A stretch of 6,358 bases of DNA from JBDKTK01 sp039680225. GTDB taxonomy: Bacteria; Desulfobacterota; Syntrophia; Syntrophales; UBA4778. Shown here piece by piece: positions 1 to 5,728 of the stretch. Within the stretch, counting starts at the first letter, position 1. The number at the start of each line of letters is the position of its first letter. A program made the translations under genes and the position numbers. Location of the stretch: contig JBDKTK010000327.1 of assembly GCA_039680225.1 (NCBI GenBank), positions 1-6,358 of the forward strand, in the 5' to 3' direction. A model generated the notes under the pieces. That model did not search any database, had not been told where the DNA came from, and worked only from the letters and a program-made list of their open reading frames with translations.

Positions 1-42
1 TCAAATCCGTGCCGGGTATTAATTTTGCAGAGAAAACATTAA

Positions 43-49
43 AGGTGAT
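43..49 (+). promoter_or_regulatory. Ribosome binding site supporting the ATG at 54
   Basis: AGGTGAT lies four bases before the ATG at 54. This favours that codon over the GTG at 9, which has no visible Shine-Dalgarno sequence in the eight bases available before it. Confidence 0.6.
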
Positions 50-53
50 CAAA

Positions 54-2669
54 ATGAAGAAATACGACCGCGTCACAACTGGCCTGAAGGGCCTTGATAA
101 AATTATCGACGACTTGCGCGCCGGCGACAATGTCGTCTGGCAGGTTGACGAGATTGACGATTACAAAGGATATGTTTACCCGTATGTCAAGGCGGCCCTG
201 AATGACGGACGGAAAGTCGTTTACATCAGGTTCGGCAACCACCCCGCCCTCTTTGAGCGGGGCAACGGGATAATCATCCATGAGCTGGACGCCACGGCGG
301 GGTTTGAATCCTTTTCCCTGCAGCTCCACAAGGTGATCGAAAAAGAAGGCCGGGAAACTTTTTATGTTTTCGACTGCCTGTCCGACCTCCTTTCGGCCTG
401 GGCGACCGACCTGATGATCGGGAACTTCTTTCTCATTACCTGTCCCTACCTGTTTGACATGGACACGCTGGCTTACTTCGCCATCCTGAGGAACAGCCAT
501 TCCTTCAAGACAATCGCCCGGATCAGGGAAACAACGCAGGTCCTGCTCGAGATTTACAAATTCAACGGCAGCTCCTGCATCCATCCGCTCAAGGCATCCG
601 GCCGGTATTCCCCGACCATGTTCCTCCCGCACGTCAAGAAGGATGCTGAATTCGTGCCCATCATCAACAGCTCAGAAGCGGCCGACCTTTTCCTGCACAT
701 GTCGAAAAAAGGCCTGGGGCTGTCAAGGAGGAACCTGGACTACTGGGACAGGCTCTTCATAGAAATCGAGGACATGCTGGCCCAGGGCCCTCCCCAGAAA
801 GCGAAATCAAAGCGCGCCCGGGAAATGGTCGACCAGGTAAGCCCCCTGTTGATCGGCAGAGAGGAAAGGATACTGGCCCTCGCCAAAAAATACCTGACGC
901 TGGCGGACCTGCTGCGCATCAAGGAAAGGATGATCGGCTCCGGGTTCGTGGGCGGAAAGACCGTCGGCATGCTGCTCGCCGGGAGCATCATGAAAACCGA
1001 GCGGCCGGAATGGACGAGCAGGCTGGAACAGCACGATTCCTTTTATATAGGTTCCGATATCTTCTATTCATATATCGTCCAGAACGGCCTTTGGAAGATG
1101 TTCATGCGCCAGAGGACGCGCGAGGAATATTTTTCCATGGCGGCGCAGCTGCGGGAAAGCATCCTCAAGGGCGCTTTCCCCGAGGAGGTGAAAGAACAGT
1201 TCCAGATAATGCTCGAGTATTACGGGCAGTCGCCCATTATTGTGCGCTCGAGCAGTTTGCTGGAAGACGCCTTCGGGAACGCCTTCGCCGGCAAGTATGA
1301 AAGCATTTTCTGCCCGAACCAGGGCTCGCCGGAAATGCGGTACGAATATTTCGAGCAGGCCGTCAGGAGGATCTACGCCAGCTCCATGAACGAGAGCGCC
1401 CTTGTCTACCGCCTCCAGCACGGCCTCGACCAGAAGGACGAGCTCATGTCGCTGCTCGTGCAGCGCGTGTCCGGTTGTTCCCGCAAGCATTACTTCTTCC
1501 CGGAGATCGCCGGGGTCGGCTTTTCGCGCAATCCCTTCACCTGGTCTCCGGAACTCGACCCGACAGCGGGGATGCTGAGGCTCGTGCACGGACTGGGCAC
1601 CCGCGCCGTCATGAGGGATGTGGGGGACTACCCGCGGATAGTCGCCCTGGACAACCCCCTGATGAAGCCCCATGCCGGGATCGAGGACACGAAGAAATAT
1701 TCCCAGCATGAAGTCGACGTGATCAACGTCGAAAAGAACAGGTTCGAGACAGTCGACCTGGACGACCTGATAAAAGAAGGTGTGGACTCGCGCCTGGACC
1801 TGATAGGCATCAGGGACAATTCCTCAGGTTACGGGGGCGGCTACGGCGACAACGGCTCGTGGGTCCTGACCTTCGACGAAATGATGACAGAAACCAGGGT
1901 TGTCCCCCTCATGTCCGATATGCTGAAGACGCTTGAGAAGGCATACCGGTACCCCGTGGACACCGAGTTCACGGTGAATTTCTCGCCCGACGGGGAATTG
2001 AAAATCAACCTCCTCCAGTGCAGGCCGCTGCAGACGAAAGGCCGGCCGCGCAGGGTCAGGATCCCCGCCGTGGAGAAAGCGAAAGTGTTCCTGAGCCAGA
2101 AGGGCAATTTCATGGGGGGCTCCATTTCCCAGCCGGTCCGGAAGATCATTTACGTGGATCCCGAGAAATACGCGAACCTGCATCGTTCCGACCGTTACGG
2201 TATAGCGAGGCTTATCGGCAACCTCAACCGCAAAATTGCGGACCGCAGCGAAAATCCCATCTTCCTGCTCGGCCCCGGCCGGTGGGGCTCGTCCTCGCCG
2301 TTCCTCGGGGTCCCGGTGACGTTTGCGGAGATAAGCCGCATGTCCATCCTGGGTGAAATCGCGTACAAGCAGAAAGGCATGGAGCCGGACCTCTCGTTCG
2401 GAACGCATTTTTTCCAGGACCTGGTGGAAAATGACATTTACTATATCGCCATTTTCCCCGAGACGCCGAATGTCGTGTTCTCCCCGGGCCTGCCTGACCG
2501 CTACGAGGAGCACTCGGAACTGATCGAACCGAAGTACCGGCCGGTCGTCAAGATATTCAATGTCCCCGATATGACCCTGATGGCGGACATACTCTCCAGG
2601 GAACTGGTCTGCTTTGAAGGCTCCAGACATAAAAACAGGTTGGAAGCGCAAGCCCGGGGCACGAGCTGA
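54..2669 (+). CDS. PEP/pyruvate-binding (PPDK N-terminal-like ATP-grasp) protein with a degenerate KaiC-like N-terminal domain
   Basis: Seen: an 871-residue protein. Residues about 6-215 resemble a RecA/KaiC fold (TGLKGLDKIIDDLRAGDNV at 8-26, Walker B-like FYVFDCLSDLL at 103-113), but the Walker A loop reads WQVDEIDDYK and lacks the GxxxxGK[S/T] signature. Residues about 295-660 match the ATP-grasp domain of PEP synthase and pyruvate phosphate dikinase: GGKTVGM at 300-306, IVRSSSLLEDAFGNAFAGKYES at 396-417, GVGFSRNPF at 487-495, and DTEFTV with LLQCRP near 636-658. Residues 661-871 form an extra C-terminal region containing LLGPGRWGSSSPF. The phosphohistidine domain and the C-terminal PEP-binding barrel are absent, so it is not a complete PEP synthase. 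Start: ATG at 54 with AGGTGAT at 43-49 is preferred. A GTG at 9 would add 15 residues, and the frame stays open to the left edge. Its stop overlaps the next start (TGATG), implying coupled translation. Family confidence is high; substrate and function are unknown. It is probably a cytoplasmic ATP-dependent or regulatory protein. Confidence 0.85.
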   Translation: MKKYDRVTTGLKGLDKIIDDLRAGDNVVWQVDEIDDYKGYVYPYVKAALNDGRKVVYIRFGNHPALFERGNGIIIHELDATAGFESFSLQLHKVIEKEGRETFYVFDCLSDLLSAWATDLMIGNFFLITCPYLFDMDTLAYFAILRNSHSFKTIARIRETTQVLLEIYKFNGSSCIHPLKASGRYSPTMFLPHVKKDAEFVPIINSSEAADLFLHMSKKGLGLSRRNLDYWDRLFIEIEDMLAQGPPQKAKSKRAREMVDQVSPLLIGREERILALAKKYLTLADLLRIKERMIGSGFVGGKTVGMLLAGSIMKTERPEWTSRLEQHDSFYIGSDIFYSYIVQNGLWKMFMRQRTREEYFSMAAQLRESILKGAFPEEVKEQFQIMLEYYGQSPIIVRSSSLLEDAFGNAFAGKYESIFCPNQGSPEMRYEYFEQAVRRIYASSMNESALVYRLQHGLDQKDELMSLLVQRVSGCSRKHYFFPEIAGVGFSRNPFTWSPELDPTAGMLRLVHGLGTRAVMRDVGDYPRIVALDNPLMKPHAGIEDTKKYSQHEVDVINVEKNRFETVDLDDLIKEGVDSRLDLIGIRDNSSGYGGGYGDNGSWVLTFDEMMTETRVVPLMSDMLKTLEKAYRYPVDTEFTVNFSPDGELKINLLQCRPLQTKGRPRRVRIPAVEKAKVFLSQKGNFMGGSISQPVRKIIYVDPEKYANLHRSDRYGIARLIGNLNRKIADRSENPIFLLGPGRWGSSSPFLGVPVTFAEISRMSILGEIAYKQKGMEPDLSFGTHFFQDLVENDIYYIAIFPETPNVVFSPGLPDRYEEHSELIEPKYRPVVKIFNVPDMTLMADILSRELVCFEGSRHKNRLEAQARGTS

Positions 2670-3391
2670 TGAGAAGGAAATTTCTTGTCCTCCAGCATAC
2701 CCCATGGGAAAAGCCCGGCCGGCACCTCGTTAACTCCGCCCGCAAAAGGAGGATAAAGCTCAACGTGGCCTGTCTCTGGCAGGAACCCGTTCCGGACATT
2801 TCCGGGTTTGATGCAATTGTCGTTCTGGGCGGCACGCCCAATGTTTCGGAAGAAGACCGGTATCCATACCTGCGCGAAGAAAAAGAAGCGATAAGGAGGG
2901 CAATAGGCCTCAACAAGCCCTGTCTCGGCTTTTGCCTGGGGCACCAGCTCCTCGCCGACGCGCTGGGCGCCAGGGTGGAACCCAACTTCTGCAGGAGCAT
3001 AGGATTCATCCAGGGACAGATCACCCGGGACGGAAGGAACCACCCCGTCTTCAATGACCTGCCGAACACCATCAATCTTTTCAAATGGCACTCGCAGGCC
3101 GTGGCGCCGCCCTTCCCCAAGGAAATGGAAATCCTTGCGACTTCGGCCGATTGCCAGGTCGAGAGTTTTTCATTAAGGGGAAGGCCGCATATCGTGGGGT
3201 TTCAGTTCGACAACTTTGCGGCAGCATACAACGATGTTTGCGAGTGGATCGAGGGAGACCGCGAATGGCTCGACCAGTCCGGAATCGACTGCGACGCCCT
3301 GCGCCGGACCGCCCGCGAGCAGGAGCAGTTCATGGCGGCCCAGTTTGAATTGATTTTCGACAACTATGTGAACCTTATCTACCGCGAATAA
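2669..3391 (+). CDS. Class I glutamine amidotransferase-like protein with an altered catalytic triad
   Basis: Seen: 240 residues with the layout of GMP synthase-type amidotransferase domains. The oxyanion strand is VVLGGTPNV (51-59), the nucleophile elbow is GFCLGHQLL with Cys89, and FKWHSQAV lies at 138-145. Family knowledge: the class I triad is Cys plus the His and Glu of a QFHxE motif near the end of the domain. Here the equivalent stretch is GFQFDNF (177-183), so Asp181 replaces His and Phe183 replaces Glu. The alignment of this stretch is supported by the following CEWIEGDREWL, which matches the usual EWLxxDRE after that motif. The roughly 50-residue helical tail is normal for standalone family members. 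Inference: the protein may not hydrolyse glutamine by the standard mechanism and could be a binding or scaffold subunit. The ATG overlaps the upstream stop by one base and has no clear ribosome binding site, so translation is probably coupled to the ATP-grasp gene. Its link to the glutamate synthase downstream is positional only. Confidence 0.82.
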   Translation: MRRKFLVLQHTPWEKPGRHLVNSARKRRIKLNVACLWQEPVPDISGFDAIVVLGGTPNVSEEDRYPYLREEKEAIRRAIGLNKPCLGFCLGHQLLADALGARVEPNFCRSIGFIQGQITRDGRNHPVFNDLPNTINLFKWHSQAVAPPFPKEMEILATSADCQVESFSLRGRPHIVGFQFDNFAAAYNDVCEWIEGDREWLDQSGIDCDALRRTAREQEQFMAAQFELIFDNYVNLIYRE

Positions 3392-3440
3392 ATACCAGTC
3401 ATCAAAACACCATTGCCGCAAACCATGCCCCGGAAGTTCC

Positions 3441-3452
3441 AACAATTGTGTT
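3441..3452. promoter_or_regulatory. Putative upstream activator site 1 (AACA-N4-TGTT dyad)
   Basis: AACA-ATTG-TGTT is a perfect inverted repeat centred at 3446.5, about 130 bp before the transcript start predicted from the sigma-54-like element. The same half-sites and spacing recur at 3472-3483. Position and symmetry fit an enhancer for a sigma-54-dependent activator, but the cognate regulator is not in the window. Confidence 0.35.
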
Positions 3453-3471
3453 TTTAATCTTTTTCACGCCC

Positions 3472-3483
3472 AACATTTTTGTT
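3472..3483. promoter_or_regulatory. Putative upstream activator site 2 (AACA-N4-TGTT dyad)
   Basis: AACA-TTTT-TGTT is the second copy of the same dyad, extended by one more pair to CAACA/TGTTG (3471-3484). Its centre, 3477.5, is 31 bp from the first copy, close to three helical turns, so both would face the same side of the DNA. It lies about 99 bp before the predicted transcript start. Confidence 0.38.
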
Positions 3484-3499
3484 GAAAATTCCGGGACCC

Positions 3500-3512
3500 A
3501 AAACGCCGTTTT
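3500..3512. promoter_or_regulatory. Short palindrome AAAACG-C-CGTTTT, possible operator
   Basis: This is a perfect 6-bp inverted repeat around a single central C, between the activator-like dyads and the promoter-like element. It could be a protein site. It is too tight to form an RNA hairpin and is not a terminator. Confidence 0.2.
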
Positions 3513-3549
3513 TGAATGCAAACCCTCTGCATCGTTGATTTTTCCAGGA

Positions 3550-3565
3550 TGGCCTGCCTTTTGCT
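3550..3565 (+). promoter_or_regulatory. Putative sigma-54 (-24/-12) promoter for the glutamate synthase operon
   Basis: The sequence TGGCCTGCCTTTTGCT matches the sigma-54 consensus TGGCACG-N4-TTGCW at all but two fixed positions. The invariant GG (3551-3552) and GC (3563-3564) are separated by exactly ten bases. The predicted transcript start is near 3576, giving a leader of about 80 bases to the TTG at 3658. Sigma-54 control is well known for nitrogen assimilation genes, which fits a glutamate synthase. A weaker overlapping sigma-70 reading, TTTCCA (3541-3546) with TATAAA (3565-3570) and an 18-base spacer, cannot be excluded. Confidence 0.5.
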
Positions 3566-3646
3566 ATAAAGAGATTGCGGCCAAGCACCCGTATTTTCTC
3601 CAGATGCCCGCCGCAAATGCCCCGGTCCGGAAACCTGACGGCGACC

Positions 3647-3653
3647 GGAGGGG
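3647..3653 (+). promoter_or_regulatory. Strong ribosome binding site deciding a TTG start
   Basis: GGAGGGG lies four bases upstream of an in-frame TTG at 3658. Neither the ATG at 3604 nor the GTG at 3448 has a comparable Shine-Dalgarno sequence, so this site is the main reason for choosing the TTG. Confidence 0.55.
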
Positions 3654-3657
3654 AATC

Positions 3658-5199
3658 TTGGAAAGGATACCGGCTGTGCTTTACTGTGCTCCAAGCAAAA
3701 AATACAACGACTTCGTGATCGAGCGCGACCCCGCGAAATGCATCGACTGCCAGGTCTGTGTGCGCCAATGCTCATATGAAGCCCACATTTACGACGAGTC
3801 AACCGGCAAAGTGTTTGCGGATGATGTCAAGTGCGTGGGATGCCACAGGTGCGAGGCCCTTTGCCCGACGGGCGCGCTGTCGATAAGGCAGAACCCTTCC
3901 GAATTCCGGGACAACGCGGTCTGGAAGCCCTGGTTCATCAAAAACATTTACAAGCAGGCCGACACGGGAGGAGTCCTCCTGACCGGCATGGGGAATGCCT
4001 ATCCCTACCCCGTTTACTGGGACAAGATGCTCCTCGACGCCAGCCAGGTGACGAACCCTTCCATAGACCCGCTCCGGGAGCCCATGGAACTGCGGACGTA
4101 CCTGGGCGCCAGGCCGGATGTGATCAGGGTTGAAAAGGAGAACGGGACGGTGAAGCTCGCGAGCAGCTTCACTCCCCAGATATCGATTGAGTACCCCATC
4201 GTTTTTTCGGCCATGTCTTACGGCTCCATAAACCTGAACGTGCACAAGGGGCTCGCGAGGGCCGCCGAGGAGATGGGCACCCTTTACAACACCGGCGAGG
4301 GGGGGCTCCATCCATCCCTGTACCGCTATGGGAAGAACACCATCGTCCAGTGCGCGTCCGGAAGGTTCGGCGTCCACAGCGACTACCTTAATGCGGGCGT
4401 TGCGGTCGAGATAAAAATCGGACAGGGCGCGAAGCCCGGGATAGGCGGCCATCTCCCCGGAGAGAAGATCGGCCCGGAGATATCGCTGACCAGGATGATC
4501 CCGGTCGGCACGGACGCCCTTTCGCCCGCCCCGCACCACGACATCTACTCGATCGAGGACCTGCGGCAGCTCATCTTCGCCATCAAGGAAGCGACTGATT
4601 ACAGGAAACCCGTGTTCGTGAAAATCGCGGCAGTCCACAATGCCGCTGCAATCGCCAGCGGCATGGTCCGGGCGGGCGCGGATGTGATCACGATCGACGG
4701 CTTCCGCGGCGGGACCGGCGCCGCCCCCACGATGATCAGGGACAATGTCGGCATCCCGATTGAACTGGCGCTTGCCTCCGTGGACGAGCGGCTCCGGCAG
4801 GAAGGGATAAGGAACCACGCATCCCTGCTCGTGGCGGGAGGCATCCGCTGCAGCGCCGATGCGGTGAAGGCCATTGCCCTGGGAGCGGACGCTGTTTACA
4901 TCGGGACGGCCGCGCTTATTTCAGTCGGCTGCACCGTCTGCCAGCGCTGCTATACCGGGAAATGCCCGTGGGGAATCGCGACCAACGACCCCTATCTGGC
5001 AAAGAGGATCAACCCCGATATAGCCCATGAGAGGCTTGCCAACCTGGTCCGGGCGTGGGGCCACGAGATCCAGGAAATGCTGGGCGGCATGGGTCTGAAC
5101 GCGATCGAAAGCCTCCGGGGCAACCGGGAGAAGTTGAGGGGGATCGGATTGAACGAGGAAGAGCTCAAGGTCCTCGGGATAAAACACGCCGGCGCATAG
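3658..5199 (+). CDS. gltB: Archaeal-type glutamate synthase, FMN/Fe-S synthase subunit with N-terminal ferredoxin domain
   Basis: Seen: 513 residues from the TTG. A two-cluster ferredoxin domain comes first, with C28-C31-C34-C38 (CIDCQVCVRQC) and C59-C62-C65-C69 (CVGCHRCEALC). The FMN-binding (beta/alpha)8 synthase domain follows, about 90-490: SAMSYGSIN (184-192), TGEGG (212-216), KIGQGAKPGIGGHLPG (253-268), DGFRGGTGAAP (347-357) and GGIRCSADAV (394-403). A [3Fe-4S] motif C425-x5-C431-x4-C436 ends in CPWGIATND. Known family role: this domain makes glutamate from 2-oxoglutarate and ammonia using electrons delivered through Fe-S clusters. The protein resembles the roughly 510-residue split archaeal form. 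It has no N-terminal class II glutaminase domain and no C-terminal GXGXG domain. A GTG at 3448 would add 70 residues without a recognisable domain, encoded by DNA that includes the promoter-like element; an ATG at 3604 is the other alternative. The downstream ferredoxin and flavoprotein genes are its likely electron donors. Related FMN enzymes such as methylglutamate synthase subunits are a less likely alternative. Confidence 0.88.
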   Translation: MERIPAVLYCAPSKKYNDFVIERDPAKCIDCQVCVRQCSYEAHIYDESTGKVFADDVKCVGCHRCEALCPTGALSIRQNPSEFRDNAVWKPWFIKNIYKQADTGGVLLTGMGNAYPYPVYWDKMLLDASQVTNPSIDPLREPMELRTYLGARPDVIRVEKENGTVKLASSFTPQISIEYPIVFSAMSYGSINLNVHKGLARAAEEMGTLYNTGEGGLHPSLYRYGKNTIVQCASGRFGVHSDYLNAGVAVEIKIGQGAKPGIGGHLPGEKIGPEISLTRMIPVGTDALSPAPHHDIYSIEDLRQLIFAIKEATDYRKPVFVKIAAVHNAAAIASGMVRAGADVITIDGFRGGTGAAPTMIRDNVGIPIELALASVDERLRQEGIRNHASLLVAGGIRCSADAVKAIALGADAVYIGTAALISVGCTVCQRCYTGKCPWGIATNDPYLAKRINPDIAHERLANLVRAWGHEIQEMLGGMGLNAIESLRGNREKLRGIGLNEEELKVLGIKHAGA

Positions 5200-5222
5200 C
5201 CGGCACGCCGACTTAAGCCGGC
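5188..5222. repeat. Three GCCGGC copies forming alternative hairpins at the gltB stop codon
   Basis: GCCGGC occurs at 5188-5193, 5199-5204 and 5217-5222. Copies one and two can pair across a five-base loop that includes most of the TAG stop. Alternatively, copies two and three can pair as AGCCGGC/GCCGGCT across an 11-12 base loop. No T-tract follows, so this is not a standard intrinsic terminator. It may be an mRNA processing or stability element, or simply GC-rich chance. Confidence 0.35.
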
Positions 5223-5243
5223 TGAAAGAGAACTCAAGCGGAC

Positions 5244-5273
5244 GGCGCGTTACAGCCGAAAGCCTGGCGCGCC
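5244..5273 (+). other. Possible mRNA hairpin before the ferredoxin ribosome binding site
   Basis: GGCGCG (5244-5249) can pair with CGCGCC (5268-5273) around an 18-base loop. The stem ends just before the AAGGA ribosome binding site at 5277-5281. A structure here could tune expression of the ferredoxin relative to gltB. It is followed by A residues on the coding strand, so it is not a terminator in this direction. Confidence 0.25.
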
Positions 5274-5287
5274 AAAAAGGAAACAGA

Positions 5288-5725
5288 ATGAAACGCGTTT
5301 ATCAGAAAGAAGAAGTCTGCATCGGCTGCCGCCTGTGCGAAATAGGCTGCATCGTTGAGCATTCGCCGGCAAAAGACGCTGTGAAGGCATTCAAAAATGT
5401 TTATCCGCGCCCCGCATCGCGCAATATCGTGGAGCAAAAAGGCCCCCTCACATTTTCCGTGAATTGCCGTCATTGCGATGAGCCGGCCTGTCTCCACGTA
5501 TGCATCGCGGGGGCGATAGTGAAAGACGCATCCACGGGCATTGTCAGGCAGGACCCGGACAAATGCGTCGGTTGCTGGTCCTGCATAATGGCCTGTCCCT
5601 TCGGCGTGATCCGCAGGAACGCCGCTGAGGACAAGGCGATGAAATGCGATTGCTGTCCCGACCGGAAGACTCCGGCTTGCGTTGACGCCTGCCCCAACCG
5701 GGCGCTTGTATTTGAAGAGAGGTAA
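5288..5725 (+). CDS. HycB-type polyferredoxin with four [4Fe-4S] sites
   Basis: Seen: 145 residues with 16 cysteines in the four-group pattern of HycB/DmsB electron-transfer subunits. The groups are C11-C14-C17-C21; C60-C63-C68-C72; C93-C96-C99-C103 (CVGCWSCIMACPFG); and C120-C123-C131-C135. An additional Cys122 sits inside the last group. There is no signal peptide or Tat motif, so it should be cytoplasmic. Start: ATG at 5288 with AAGGA at 5277-5281. Known role of the family: electron wires between redox subunits. Context: it lies 88 bases after gltB and 3 bases before an FAD/NAD oxidoreductase gene, so it probably carries electrons from that flavoprotein to the synthase. It takes the place of the Fe-S N-terminal region of the usual GltD small subunit, here as a separate protein. 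Partnership with another oxidoreductase remains possible. Confidence 0.87.
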   Translation: MKRVYQKEEVCIGCRLCEIGCIVEHSPAKDAVKAFKNVYPRPASRNIVEQKGPLTFSVNCRHCDEPACLHVCIAGAIVKDASTGIVRQDPDKCVGCWSCIMACPFGVIRRNAAEDKAMKCDCCPDRKTPACVDACPNRALVFEER

Positions 5726-5728
5726 GCC

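Larger units (their letters stand above)
3392..3657 (+). other. AT-richer intergenic regulatory region
   Basis: This 266-base gap separates the amidotransferase stop from the preferred TTG start of the glutamate synthase. It is clearly richer in A/T runs than the genes on either side. It contains a sigma-54-like promoter, two matching dyads upstream of it and one further dyad, each listed separately. I see no convincing hairpin-plus-T-tract terminator for the upstream unit. A GTG-initiated frame crosses it from 3448, but the encoded segment has no recognisable domain and includes the promoter-like element, so I treat it as non-coding. Confidence 0.65.

Noticed and set aside
9..53. GTG at 9 as the start of the ATP-grasp gene
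   Set aside because: It has no visible ribosome binding site, whereas the ATG at 54 has AGGTGAT at good spacing and the KaiC-like domain begins right after it. It is not fully excluded because the frame is open to the window edge.
54..2669. Complete phosphoenolpyruvate synthase or pyruvate phosphate dikinase
   Set aside because: The phosphohistidine motif region and the C-terminal PEP-binding barrel are absent, and the protein ends in an unrelated C-terminal region.
1824..2705. Minus-strand open frame (293 codons) opposite the ATP-grasp gene
   Set aside because: It is antisense to conserved PPDK-type motifs and has no domain signature of its own.
3431..3465. Intrinsic terminator for the upstream two-gene unit, suggested by T-rich stretches near 3450-3464
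   Set aside because: The only nearby inverted repeats are four bases per arm with AT-rich stems, too weak for a terminator; they are better explained as protein-binding dyads.
3541..3570. Sigma-70 promoter TTTCCA-N18-TATAAA
   Set aside because: The -35 match is only four of six with a long spacer, and it overlaps a better sigma-54-like element. It is kept only as an alternative.
3576..3657. Riboswitch or attenuator in the predicted gltB leader
   Set aside because: I could not find a recognisable aptamer core or a terminator/antiterminator pair in the roughly 80 bases.
3799..4818. Long open frame on the minus strand (339 codons) opposite gltB
   Set aside because: It lies wholly opposite a gene with clear catalytic motifs. 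Its translation shows no recognisable domain, and it has the Arg/Gly/Pro/Val-rich composition expected of an antisense frame in GC-rich DNA.
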